Of a stretch of 64,000 nt of DNA, positions 33,012 to 43,710 are shown one piece after another. Origin of the DNA: Sciurus carolinensis (taxonomy: Eukaryota > Chordata > Mammalia > Rodentia > Sciuridae); assembly GCF_902686445.1 (NCBI RefSeq), contig NC_062228.1:66506648-66570647 (forward strand). Reading direction: 5' to 3'. A program made the position numbers and the translations under genes. Each line of letters begins with the position of its first letter. Position 1 is the stretch's first letter. A model generated the notes under the pieces. That model saw only the letters and a program-made list of their open reading frames with translations, was not told where the DNA came from and searched no databases.

Positions 33012-33029
33012 ACTACATTTCCCAGAAGC
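33012..33029. promoter_or_regulatory. ZNF143/THAP11-type ACTACA-TTCCCAG site
   Basis: ACTACATTTCCCAGAAGC matches the core of the ACTACAATTCCCAGAATGC element found in many CpG promoters. Confidence 0.65.
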
Positions 33030-33700
33030 CACCGCGCCGCGCGTCCGTAGCGACGGGCCGCTGACGGCCAGGAGTGGGTGCCGGGGCGGCGTGCCCGGCG
33101 CGGCGGCCGTGACCCGGAGGCTCCGGAGCCTCGGAAACCTGGGCGGGCGCAAGGGTCGGGGAATCTCCGCCTTCGTGCCTGCCGCGGCGACGCGCCCCCG
33201 AACCTGGTCCCGGGTCCTGGAGGCCGCGCCGCGGGCCGTGGCCGGGTCGCCCCCTCGGCGTAGCGTCGCTGTTCGGAACGGGAGCCCGAGGCCCGGAGCG
33301 CCCTGCAGCCGGGGCCAGCCTCGGGTCCTGGGCAGCTGGCGCGGCGGAAGGCGGCGGCCTCCCCACACCCGGGCTCGTCGCAGGCAGGCGGCCCCGGCGC
33401 CTCGCCCTAATGTGGAGGGTGCAGACTCGAGGCGCCCGGGCTGGTGCCCTCGGCGGTTCTCCTCTTCTCGTCTGCTGGCCTGGCCGTGGTCATGGCGCCG
33501 GGTGAAGGCGCTGCCGCCGCTCTTCCTGGCAGCTCGGCGAGCATCCCCGCGCCTTCTGCCCTGCGGGCGTGGCGGCCACGATGCGGGCAGGAGCCTGGGT
33601 CCTCGCAGCGCGTCGTTCAGCCCAGTCCCTAGAGCGAAACCGCAGGCCCGACCGTGCCGGCGTGGTCAGCGCTGGCCCACGGAGCTCTTCCTGGTGTTCT

Positions 33701-34461
33701 CCCGGGACCTCCCCTTTGTGAAGCTCAGTGTCCTTGGTGCACACTTATTCTCACCGCCCGGCGTCTGTCCGGCTGTGTTGGCCTCTGCTGGGCAGGACTC
33801 TGACAAATCTGTCGTCCCCGAGGTCTGGACGCTTCTGCATTCCACTTCCGTTCCTGGTAGTGGGAACACACAGTCAGCCGTGGCGGACCGGCCAGGAGAC
33901 CTGGCCCTGGTGACAGCTTCTCAGGAAGCGTTGCTCACGCCTGTGCTTGGTCCGTGGGCGAGTCCCTGACCCACGGTTGGTTTGTCTGTCCTCTTGACGG
34001 CTCCCTGGGTCTAGTCCCCGATTGCGCCCTTTCTTTTCCTTAGAGCTTGGCTGTGCAGCCTTCACCTCCCCTCGACGTGTCCTGAGCTGATCACACACCC
34101 TCTGATAACCCTGCAGCCCTGTTCCTCAGTGACACCCGCTTGTCTCCAGTGGAGGTGGGCGCAGGTGAGACCAGCTCGTGGTCCGTACCTCGGAAGGCAT
34201 GGGCATGTTGTCCCACCTGGACTGCACTCTACCAGCTTGTTCACACCCACAGGACTGTCACCTTTACGCTTTGTGAGTTTACCCAGTTGGACTGCAGTCA
34301 CAAGGTACTCACTGACAGGCTAGGTAGACTTAAAGCAGCACAAGAGGTTCAGCAGTGGAGATTACAAGTGGTGGGGAGGCGTCTCCTGGGGTCGCCTCGT
34401 GCCTGGCACCTCTCATGTCTGAATGCCACGTCACATTTCAGGCTCAGGGCTTGCCTTGAGC
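33701..34461. other. Intergenic sequence upstream of ZNF584, nothing recognised
   Basis: Short frames only. No clear repeat, splice-supported exon or RNA gene is visible before the L1 target site. Confidence 0.4.
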
Positions 34462-34472
34462 CCATAGAGTCT
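34462..34472. repeat. L1 target-site duplication, left copy
   Basis: CCATAGAGTCT, identical to 41,241-41,251. Confidence 0.9.
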
Positions 34473-34669
34473 GTTTTTTTTTTTATTGTAAACAAATGGG
34501 ATACATGTTGTTTCTCTGTCTGTACATGGAGTAAAGGCATACCATTTGTGTAATCATAAATTTACATAGGGAAATGTTGTTTGATTCATTCTGTTATTTT
34601 TCCCTGCCCCTCACCCCTCCCACCCCTCTTATCCCTCTATACAGTCCTTCCTTCCTCCATTCTTGCCCC

Positions 34670-34700
34670 CCCAACCCTAACTCTAACCCTAAACTAACCC
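34670..34700. repeat. Telomere-like CCCTAA tract in the L1 3' UTR
   Basis: CCAACCCTAACTCTAACCCT and the following CTAAACTAACCCC are imperfect CCCTAA repeats within the pyrimidine-rich 3' UTR. They lie inside the L1 and so are not a chromosome end. Confidence 0.8.
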
Positions 34701-34723
34701 CTCCCACCCCCCATTATGTGTCA

Positions 34724-34862
34724 TCATCCGCTTATCAGAGAGATCATTCGTCCTTTGGTTTTTTGAGATTGGCTTATCTCACTTAGCATGATATTCTCCA
34801 ATTTCATCCATTTGCCTGCAAATGCCATGATTTTATCATTCTTTATGGCTGAGTAATATTCC

Positions 34863-34902
<40 letters not shown>

Positions 34903-37900
34903 TATATATATATATATGTATACATATATATATATACACACCACAGTTTCTTTATCCATTCATCAATTGAAGGACATCTAGGTTGGTTCCACAATCTGGC
35001 TATTGTGAACTGAGCAGCTATGAACATTGATGTGGCTGTATCTCTGTAATATGCTGATTTTAAATCCTTTGGGTATAGGCCAAGGAGTGGGAGAGCTGGG
35101 TCAAATGGTGGTTCCATTCCAAGTTTTCTGAGGAATCTCCACACTGCTTTCCAGAGTGGCTGCACTAATTTGCAGCCCCACCAGCAATGTATGAGTGTAC
35201 CTTTCTCCCCACATCCTCGCCAACACCTGTTGTTGCTTGTATTCTTGATAATTGCCATTCTAATTGGGGTGAGATGGAATCTTAGGGTGGTTTTGATTTG
35301 CATTTCTCTAATTACTAGAGATGTTGAACATTTTTCCATATGTTTGTTGATTGCTTGTGGATCTTCTTCTGTGAAGTGTCTATTCATTTCCTTAGCCCAT
35401 TTGTCGATTGGGTTATTTGCATTCTTGGTGTAGAGTTTTTTGAGTTCTTTATAGATTCTGGAGATTAGTGCTCTATCTGAAGTATGATTGGCAAAGATTT
35501 TCTCCCACTCTGTAAGGCTCTTTCTTCGCATTGCTGATAGTTTCCTTTGCTGAGAGAAAGCTTTTTAGTTTGAATCTATCCCAGTTATTGATTCTTGCTT
35601 TTATTTCTTGTGCTATGGGAGTCCTGTTGAGGAAGTCTGGTCTTAAGCCGACATGTTGAAGCTCTGGACCTACTTTTTCTTCTATAAGATGCAAGGTCTC
35701 TGGTCTGATTCCGAGGTCCTTAGTCCATTTTGAGTTGAGTTTCGTGCACGGTGAGAGATATGGGTTTAGTTTCACTCTGTTGCATATGGATTTCCAATTC
35801 TCCCAGCACCATTTGTTGAAGAGGTTATCTTTTCTCCATTGCATATTTTTGGCCCCTTTGTCTGGTATGAGGAAATTGTATTTATTTGGGTTTGTGTCCG
35901 TGTCCTCTATTCTGTACCATTGATCCACCTTTCTATTTTGGTACCAATACCATGCCGTTTTTGTTACTATTGCTTTGTAGTAGAGTTGAAGATCTGGTAT
36001 TGCGACCCCTGCTTCACTCTTTCTGCTGAGGATTACTTTAGCTATTCTGGGTTTTTTATTGTTCCAGATGAATTTCATAATTGCTTGCTCTATTTCTGTA
36101 AGGTACATCATTGGGATTTTAATTGGAATTGCATTGAATCTGTATAGCACTTTAGGTAGTATGGCCATTTTGACAATATTAATTCTTCCTATCCAAGAAC
36201 ATGGGAGATCTTTCCATCTTCTAAGGTTTTCTTTAATTTCTTTCTTTAGTGTTCTGTAGTTCTCATTGTAGAGGTCTTTCACCTCTTTTGTGAGATTGAT
36301 TCCCAAGTATTTTATTTTTTTCGAGGCTATTATGAATGGGGTAGTTTTCCTAATTTCTCTTTCTGAAGATTCATCACTTATGTATAAAAATGCATTAGAT
36401 TTATGTGCATTGATCTTATATCCCGCTACTTTACTGAATTCACTTATGAGATCTAAAAGATTTCTGGTGGAATTTCCTGGTTCCTCTAAGTATACAATCA
36501 TATCATCAGCAAATAGGGATAGTTTGAGTTCTTCTTTTCCTATTCGTATCCCTTTAATTTCTTTGGTCTGTCTAATTGCTCTGGCTAGAGTTTCAAGGAT
36601 GATATTGAATAGAAGTGGTGAAAGAGGGCATCCCTGCCTTGTTCCAGTTTTTAGAGGGAATGCTTTCAGTTTTTCACCATTTAGAATGATACTGGCCATG
36701 GGCTTAGCATAGATGGCCTTTACAATGTTAAGGAATGTTCCCACTATCCCTATTTTTTCTAGTGTTTTGAGCATGAGGGGGTGCTGTATTTTATCAAATG
36801 CTTTTTCTGCATCTATTGAAATAATCATGTGATTCTTGACTTTAAGTCTGTTGATATGGTGAATTACATTTATTGATTTCCTGATGTTGAACCAACCTTG
36901 CATCCCTGGGATGAAACCCACTTGATCATGGTGCACTATCTTTTTAATATGTTTTTGTATGCGATTTGCTAAAATTTTGTTGAGAATTTTTGCATCGATG
37001 TTCATTAAGGATATTGGTCTGAAATTTTCTTTCCTCAATGTATCTCTGTCTGGTTTAGGTATCAGTAATATTGGCTTCATAGAATGAGTTTGGGAGGGTT
37101 CCCTCATCTTCTATTTCATGGAATACTTTGAGAAGTATTGGAATGAGCTCTTCTTTAAAGGTTTTGTAGAATTCGGCTGAGAACCCATCTGGTCCTGGAC
37201 TTTTCTTTGTTGGTAGGCTTTTGATGACTTCTTCTATTTCATTACTTGAAATTGGTCTACTTAAATTGTGTACGTCCTCCTCGTTCAGTTTAGGCAATTC
37301 ATATGTCTCTAGAAACCTGTTGATGTCTTTGAAATTTTCTATTTTGTTGGAGTATAGATTTTCAAAATAGCTTCTAATTATGTTTTGTAGTTCAGTCGTG
37401 TCTGTTGTGATATTTCCTTGTTCATTCCGAATGTTAGTGATTTGGGTTTTCTCTCATCTTCTCTTTGTTAGTGTGGCTAAAGGTTTATCAATTTTGTTTA
37501 TTTTTTCAAAGAACCAACTATTTGTTTTGTCAATTTTTTGTATTGTTTCTTTTGTTTCAATTTTGTTGATTTCAGTTCTGAGTTTAACTATTTCCTGTCT
37601 TCTACTACTTTTGGTGTAGGTCTGTTCTTCTTTTTCTAGGGCTTTGAGCTGTAGTGTTAGGTCGTTTATTTGTTGAGTTTTACTTCTTTTATTGAATGCG
37701 CTCCATGAAATAAATTTTCCTCTACTGCTTTCATAGTGTCTCAGAGATTTTGATATGATGTTTCTTTGTTCTCATTTACCTCTAAGAATTTTTTAATTTC
37801 CTTCCTAATATCTTCTGTTATCCATTCATCATATAATAGCACATTGTTTAATCTCCAGGTGTTGGAGTAGTTTCTGTTTTTTACTCTTTCTTTTATTTCT

Positions 37901-38599
37901 AATTTCAATCCATTATGATCTGATAGAATACAACGTAGTGTCTCTATCTTCTTGTATTTGCTAACATTAGCTTTGTGGCATAATATACGGTCTATTTTAG
38001 AGAAGGATCCATGTGCTGCTGAGAAGAAAGTGTATTCGCTCTTGGTTGGATGGTATATTCTATAAATGTCCGTTAAGTCTAAATTATTGTGTTATTGAGA
38101 TCTATGGTTTCTTTGTTCAATTTTTGTTTGGAAGATCTGTCCAGTGGTGAGGGAGGTGTGTTAAAATCACCTAGTATTATTGTGTTATGGTCTATTTGGT
38201 TTCTGAAATTGAGGATTTGTTTGACATACATGGATGAGCCACACTGTTTGGGGCATAGATGTTTATGATTGTTATGTCTTGCTGATTTATGCTTCCCTTA
38301 AGCAGTATGAAATGTCCTTCTTTATCCCTTCTGACTAACTTTGGCTTGAAGTCCACATTATCTGAAATGAGGATGGATACCCCAGCTTTTTTGCTGAGTC
38401 CATGTGCATGGTATATTTTTCCCCATCCTTTCATCTTTAGTCTATGGGAATATCTTTCTATGAGATGAGTCCCTTGCAGGCAACATATTGTTGGATCTTT
38501 CTTTTTAATCCATTCTGCCAGTCTATGTCTTTTGATTGATCAGTTCAGGCCATTAACATTCAGGGTTATTATTGAGATATGATTTGTATTCCTGGTCAT
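34724..38599 (-). pseudogene. L1 ORF2 (endonuclease and reverse transcriptase), disrupted
   Basis: ATG at 38,599 opens an endonuclease-type start (SIITLNVNGLN) with an early in-frame stop. The middle part, 35,473-37,107, keeps 544 open codons with reverse-transcriptase motifs: [27 protein letters not shown] and the catalytic FADD near 36,505. The carboxyl part switches frame in a (TG)n/(TA)n expansion near 34,864-34,941 and resumes with [20 protein letters not shown] down to 34,724. At least three breaks make it non-coding. Confidence 0.93.
34864..34941. repeat. (TG)n / (TA)n microsatellite inside the L1
   Basis: A run of about 14 TG pairs followed by interrupted TATATA tracts. It shifts the ORF2 frame. 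Confidence 0.95.
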
Positions 38600-38606
38600 T
38601 TGGTTC

Positions 38607-38690
38607 TTTTTTTTGGGGGGGGGGGGATTGAACCCAAGGCCTTGTGCTTACAAGGCAAGCACTCTACTGACTGAGCTATCTCCCCAGCCC
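38607..38690 (-). mobile_element. ID SINE inserted in the L1 ORF1-ORF2 spacer
   Basis: A T/G-rich tail, then the reversed ID body ending CTCCCCAGCCC. TGGTTC on each side (38,601-38,606 and 38,691-38,696) is a likely short target duplication. The insertion is younger than the L1. Confidence 0.9.
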
Positions 38691-38749
38691 TGGTTCATTT
38701 TTTTTTTTTTTTTGACACAACTTGGTTCCTCCTTTATTTGACAGTTCCT

Positions 38750-39792
38750 TTAGGATAATTCCTCCCTTTGCTGATTTGCTTCTTTGTTTTTTATTTCTTC
38801 CTCATGAAATATTTTGCCGAGAATGTTCTGTAATGCTGGCTTTCTTTTTGTAAATTCTTTTAGCTTTTGTTTATCGTGGAAGGATTTTATTTCATCGTCA
38901 AATTTGAAGGTAAGTTTTGCTGGGTATAAGATTCTTGGTTGGCATCCATTTTCTTTCAGGGCTTGAAAAATGTTGTTCCAGGCCCTTCTAGCTTTTAGGG
39001 TCTGGATTGAAAAATCTGCTGATATCCATATTGGTTTCCCCCTGAATTTAATTTGGCTCTTTTCTCTCACAGCCTTTAAAATTCTGTCTTTATTTTGTAT
39101 GTTCAGTATTTTCATTATAATGTGCCTTGGTGTGGGTCTGTTGTAATTTTGTGTATTTGGAGTCCTATAAGCCTCTTGAACTTGATTTTCCATTTCATTC
39201 TTCAGATTCGGGAAATTTTCTGATATTATTTCATTGAATAGATTGTTCATTCCTTTGGTTTGTTTCTCTAAGCCTTCCTCAATCCCAATAATTCTCAAAT
39301 TTGGCCTTTTCAGGATATCCCATAGTTCTTGGAGATTCTGTTCATGATTTCTTACCATCTTCTCTGTTTGGTCAACTTTGTTTTCCAGGTTAAATATTTA
39401 GTCTTCTATATCTGAGGTTCTGTCTTCCAGGTGTTCTATCCTATTGGTTATGCTTTCTATGGAGTTTTTAATTTGATTTATTGTTTCCTTCATTTCAAGG
39501 ATTTCTGTTTGTTTTTTTTTCAATATCTCTCTTTATTGAAATGATCTTTTGCTTCCTGTATTTGCTCTTTTAACTGTCGATTGGTGTAATCATTCAGTGC
39601 CTGCATTTGCTCTTTCATCTCATCATTCAATGCCTGCATTTGCTCTTTCATCTCATCGTTTGCTTCCCTGATCATTTTAATTGTGTACATTCTGAACTCC
39701 CTTTTTGTCATTTCTTCTGCCATGCTGTCGTTGGATTTTATTGATGTAACATCTAGATTTGTTTGGGGCATTTTCTTCCCTTGTTTTCTCAT
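38750..39792 (-). pseudogene. L1 ORF1 (RNA-binding protein), disrupted
   Basis: The amino part (39,520-39,792) encodes a coiled coil in which an 11-residue unit (NDEMKEQMQAL) is repeated in tandem. The carboxyl part (38,750-39,358, 202 codons) has the RNA-recognition and carboxyl domains of ORF1p. Stops and a frame change separate them at about 39,360-39,520. Confidence 0.9.
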
Positions 39793-40369
39793 ATTGTTCA
39801 GGTATCAGTGGACTGCTGAGATATTGCAGATTTCCTCTATTGACTTATAATGTCCCTGAAAATTTCTAGTATATCCCCTCTTGTCCTTCACTATCCTGAA
39901 GTCTTGGAGGAAGTTGATAATGCGGTGCTCCACAAGGAAGCTGCCTCTCTAGGGGTGGTGGCCTTCAGGTGGGATATATTCCCTGCTAGTGGGCAGAGGT
40001 GCCTCCACTTGTTGACCAATGGTCATCCAAAGGGGAACTAGGCTGCAGGCTGAGGCAAGGCCTGTTTGGGCCTGTGTCTCTGGTTTTACCATCCTTGTGG
40101 GAAAATCTCATCCAGCAGGGAAGACACCTGGTGGGAGGTCTCGCTGGTCAGTTCCCCTCCTAGAGGTTCCCCTCAATCCACAACTACCACCTTGCCCTGT
40201 GCAGATGAGTCTCCTTAGGCTGCCTCTCCTCAGACAATCTGCCCGCAGTCCTGGAAACTTCGCTCCACCCCTCAGCTTGTCTCTGTGTGGCTCTTCTACC
40301 AAGAAGCTGCCTAGGTCCTGGGACCCTGCTCTGCACCTAATCACCTGGCTATGCGGCCCGTCCTCTGAG

Positions 40370-40990
40370 CAGCCACCTGGAGCCCCATACAGTCGCTCCG
40401 AGTCCCAGCGACCCGCTGCATACCTCTTCCTCCGGGCAGCCACCCAGTGTTCCAGTGCAGTCACTAGGAGTCCAAGCAACTCACTGCGCACCTCCTCCTC
40501 CCGACAACCACCTGTAAGCCCTGGTGCAGTTACTCCGAGTCCAAGTGACCCGCTGCGCTCCTCCTCCTCCTCTGGGCAGCCCCCTGGGTGTTCAGGAGCG
40601 GTTGCTCTGAGTCCAAGTGACCTGCCGCATGCCTCCTCCTCCGGGCAGCCGCCTGGAGCTCTGATGCGGCTGCTCCGAGACCAAGCAACCTGTCGCGCTC
40701 CTCCTCCTCCTCTGGGCAGCCCCCCCCCAGTGTTCAGGAGCAGTCGCTCTGAGTCCAAACAGCTCACTGCGTGCCTCCTCCTCTGGGCAGCCACCCGTAT
40801 CCCTGGTGCAGTCACTTCGAGTCCAAGCGACCCGCAGCACCCCTTCTCCTCCTCCTCCGGCCAGCCCCCCGGTGTTCAGCAGCGGTCACTCTGAGTCCAA
40901 ACAGCTTGCCACACACCTCCTCCTCTGGGCAGCCACCCAGAGCCCCAGTGGGTTGCTCCGAGTCCAAGCGCTGTGCTGAGCGGCCTCCTC
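40370..40990 (-). repeat. L1 5' UTR tandem monomers, about 70 bp x 9
   Basis: The core GAGTCCAAGCGACC and variants recur near 40,400, 40,468, 40,538, 40,610, 40,676, 40,750, 40,820, 40,892 and 40,959, about 66-74 bp apart. Each is linked to a CTCCTCCTCTGGGCAGCC block. The position at the 5' end of a full-length L1 fits promoter monomers of the kind known in mouse L1. Confidence 0.85.
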
Positions 40991-41240
40991 TACAGTGCTC
41001 CCAGTTGTCTGAGTTCACTGCTCCAGTGGGGGGAGGGGTGTCTCATTGGGCAACTCTACTTCACAAAGTTCCCTGCATTCCGGGACTACCGCCCCATCCA
41101 GGAGGCCTCCCCAATGGGAGAGACTCACTGGGCGGCTTTGAGTTTGTCCCAAGTCTCTCAATATCTCCTCTCCTTGAATCCTGAGTCCTGGAGCAACATG
41201 AAATGCAGCCACCCTCTAGTCCACCATCTTGAAAACCCCT

Positions 41241-41251
41241 CCATAGAGTCT
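41241..41251. repeat. L1 target-site duplication, right copy
   Basis: CCATAGAGTCT, identical to 34,462-34,472. Confidence 0.9.
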
Positions 41252-41324
41252 TACTGAAGAGGGGAGAAGGTGACCCTACGCTACAGGACATCTCTTTGGG
41301 CTGGCTGCTTGAAGGACAGGACTA

Positions 41325-41675
41325 AGGACTGAACTGGGCTGCTCCAGCAAGTTCATGTTTAAGTCCTAACCCACCAGTGGCTGTATGTGGAGTAAGTAAG
41401 TAACTAAGGTTAAATGAAGTCATAGGTGGAGCTGTAATCCAGTGGGATTAGCGTCCTTGTGAGAGGAGATGGCACAGATCTCACCCTCCATCCACCCAGT
41501 GATCACACAGCAAGGAGGCACCATACGCAAGCCAAGAAGAGAGCCCTTGCCAGGAGCCAGAGTGGTTGATCATGGCCTACCAGCCTCCAGAACTGTAAGA
41601 CAGTGTTTTTGTTGTTTAAACCACCTAGCCTGTGGAGTTTTGTTATGGCAGCCAAGCAGATTAAGATGGGTGGTA
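41325..41675 (+). mobile_element. MaLR-type LTR fragment (MLT1-like)
   Basis: Contains AGGTTAAATGAAGTCATAGG, ATCCAGTGGGATTAGCGTCC, CAGCCTCCAGAACTGTAAGA and TTTGTTATGGCAGCC in the order typical of MLT1-like LTRs. The family name is from memory. Confidence 0.65.
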
Positions 41676-42251
41676 AAGGAGAGTGGAGTTTGGGTTACTG
41701 TGCAGATGTGTGCCTGGAACTTGGAATCTCTCCTGCATGGGAAGCTGCTGGCGTTTGGGAGGTGTTCTGAAAATTAGCTGTGAGGACAGTGGGGTGGAAC
41801 CAGAGGAGAGACCTGTCCACGTAGCCGCAGAGGACCTTAGCGGTGATGCTGAGTCCTCATTCAACAGCTGGGTGTTGATACTCCTACCCACCCTGGATGA
41901 GAACAGTTTCCCTGTTTTTATATTAGGAAATGAACAGAAGTGAGGTTTTACCCAGGGTTACACCAGAACCAGATGCCATCTCAGTCAGCCTTACCCCCGA
42001 GACCTGACCCCTCTGCCTCTGAATTGTACCCTGCATCCAGCAGGACATAACTGCTGCACTTTCCCAAGTCTGAAAGGCTGCTGCTTCTGGTAAGCCGTGA
42101 TTCTCTTTTACCCGTTTTACCCCTGGTGGGCCTAAGAAGAGTTGCTGCTTCCCAGTTTACCTCTTTTCTTGTGAGGATAGAGTGATGACTTCCTTGCCCT
42201 TCAAAGTAAACACCGGAAGCCCCTGGTTTGTTTTTAAAAGTGGCTTTATTG
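41676..42251. other. Intergenic sequence, nothing recognised
   Basis: Only short, unsupported frames are present between the LTR and the next SINE. Confidence 0.4.
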
Positions 42252-42436
42252 AGCCGGGTGCAGTGGCACACACCTGTGATCCCAGCAGCTCGGGAGGCTG
42301 AGGCAGGAGAATTGCAAGTTCAAGGCCAGTCTCAGCAAGTTAGGCCCTGTCTCTAAATAAAATATAAAAAGGCAGGGATGTAGCTCAGTGGTTGATCACC
42401 CCCACTGAATTCAGTTTCCCAGTACCCAGAAAAAGT
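42252..42436 (+). mobile_element. B1+ID SINE
   Basis: GCCGGGTGCAGTGGCACACA ... GCAGGGATGTAGCTCAGTGG. Confidence 0.92.
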
Positions 42437-42717
42437 GGCTCAGTCCAGCTGGCTAATTTCAGTATTAGCTGAGAACTGAGCCAAGCTGTGCCAGACTTCT
42501 GACTTCAGAACTATGAGCTAGGAAAGGGGTGCTCTGGCAGCTGTGGTCATTTGTCACCCAGCAATAGGACATGACTGCCTCACAAGAGCTGCAGCCCTCG
42601 TCTGCTCTTCAGCACAAGTTGGACAGACCACGGCAAGGCTCAAGGCTTCCACCTGCACTGTCCTCCTGAGGACTGCTCTGAACTTCCTGGTGCTCACAGC
42701 AGGCAAAGTTCTCTTTT

Positions 42718-42860
42718 GCAGGGGTGGGGGCATCGGGGATGGAACCCAGGGTGCTTAAGGACTGCAGCATACCCAGGCTTTCATTTTTATTGTGAGACAG
42801 GGTCTCAAGAAATTGTTAAGGTTGATGCCGAATTTATGATACTCTGTAGTGTAGATTTCC
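42718..42860 (-). mobile_element. B1+ID SINE, degenerate
   Basis: GGGGATGGAACCCAGGGTGC and GAGACAGGGTCTCAAGAAAT mark a decayed minus-strand copy. Confidence 0.6.
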
Positions 42861-43395
42861 TGGTGTGCACTAAGGTTGGAGCCGCAGCTGAAGCCTTGCC
42901 CACCTTGGATGTCTTTCTACAGTATGAAACCTCGCACAAAGAACTTGTTTGGTGCTTTTGTGGAAAGGTTTTTCATTTTCTGCATTGAGTCCTTTTTGGG
43001 TTGTGACGTCTGGGTGCTGAACAAGGTGGAGGTGTGACGGAAGGCTTTCCTACATTCATGACACTCGAGTCCTTTTTTCCAGTGTGAAATTGTTGGTGTT
43101 AAATAGCTTAGGGGTGCAGCTAAAGTCTCTCAGATGTGCTGCACATATGGGCCTTTTTACATTGAGAAATTTCTTGTGCCAAAGATGGATATCTCCATGA
43201 AGGCTTTTCCCATAGTGATGGCCCTCATGGCCTTTCCTGCACATGAATGCTCTGGTGCTGACTGAGTCAGGAGATTCTGCTGTATGCCTTCCCATGTTCT
43301 GCACACTGGTGGGTGAGCTCTAGTACTGCATGAAGTGGGGTTTTGGCTAAGAATCTCCCTCATCTATTGCACTTACAATGCTTTTCCCCAGTATG

Positions 43396-43560
43396 TTTGT
43401 TTGTTTGTTTGTTTATCTATTTATCTATCTAGATATTTACTTATTTATCTATTTATCTATCTATCTATTTATTTATTTATTTTGCGGTACTGGGGATTGA
43501 ACCCAGGGCCTTGTACTTGAAAGGCAAGCACTATACCAACTGAGCTATCTCCCCAGCCCA
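43396..43560 (-). mobile_element. ID SINE with tetranucleotide tail and 15 bp target duplication
   Basis: CTTTTCCCCAGTATG occurs just before (43,381-43,395) and just after (43,561-43,575). The tail is (TTTG)n then (TTTA/TCTA)n at 43,396-43,482; the ID body ends ATCTCCCCAGCCCA. It splits a dead zinc finger. Confidence 0.95.
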
Positions 43561-43710
43561 CTTTTCCCCAGTATGAACTTTCAGTACTGAAGAAGGGTAG
43601 ATGCTGGACTGGAGACTTTCCCTGAGTAAAGTCCATGTCTGTACATGGATCTGCATGTTTTCCACCTCCCTGCACTTGAGATGACTTTTCAGTATGTACC
43701 TTCTGATTAT

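Larger units (their letters stand above)
34473..41240 (-). mobile_element. Full-length LINE-1 with target-site duplication
   Basis: A 6.77 kb minus-strand L1. The reversed A tail and 3' UTR start at 34,473, ORF2 covers 34,724-38,599, ORF1 covers 38,750-39,792, and a 1.4 kb 5' region ends at 41,240 (GGGGTTTTCAAGATGGTGGA on the minus strand). CCATAGAGTCT flanks it on both sides (34,462-34,472 and 41,241-41,251), an exact 11 bp duplication, so the copy is full length. Both reading frames are broken, so it is probably dead, although several parts keep long frames (544 codons at 35,473-37,107), which suggests moderate age. Confidence 0.95.

Noticed and set aside
34670..34700. CCCTAA repeats as a true or interstitial telomere
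   Set aside because: The tract is about 30 bp, imperfect, and sits inside the L1 3' UTR between intact flanks.
40019..40894. 291-codon plus-strand frame rich in Ser and Pro
   Set aside because: Lies antisense in the monomeric 5' region of the L1.
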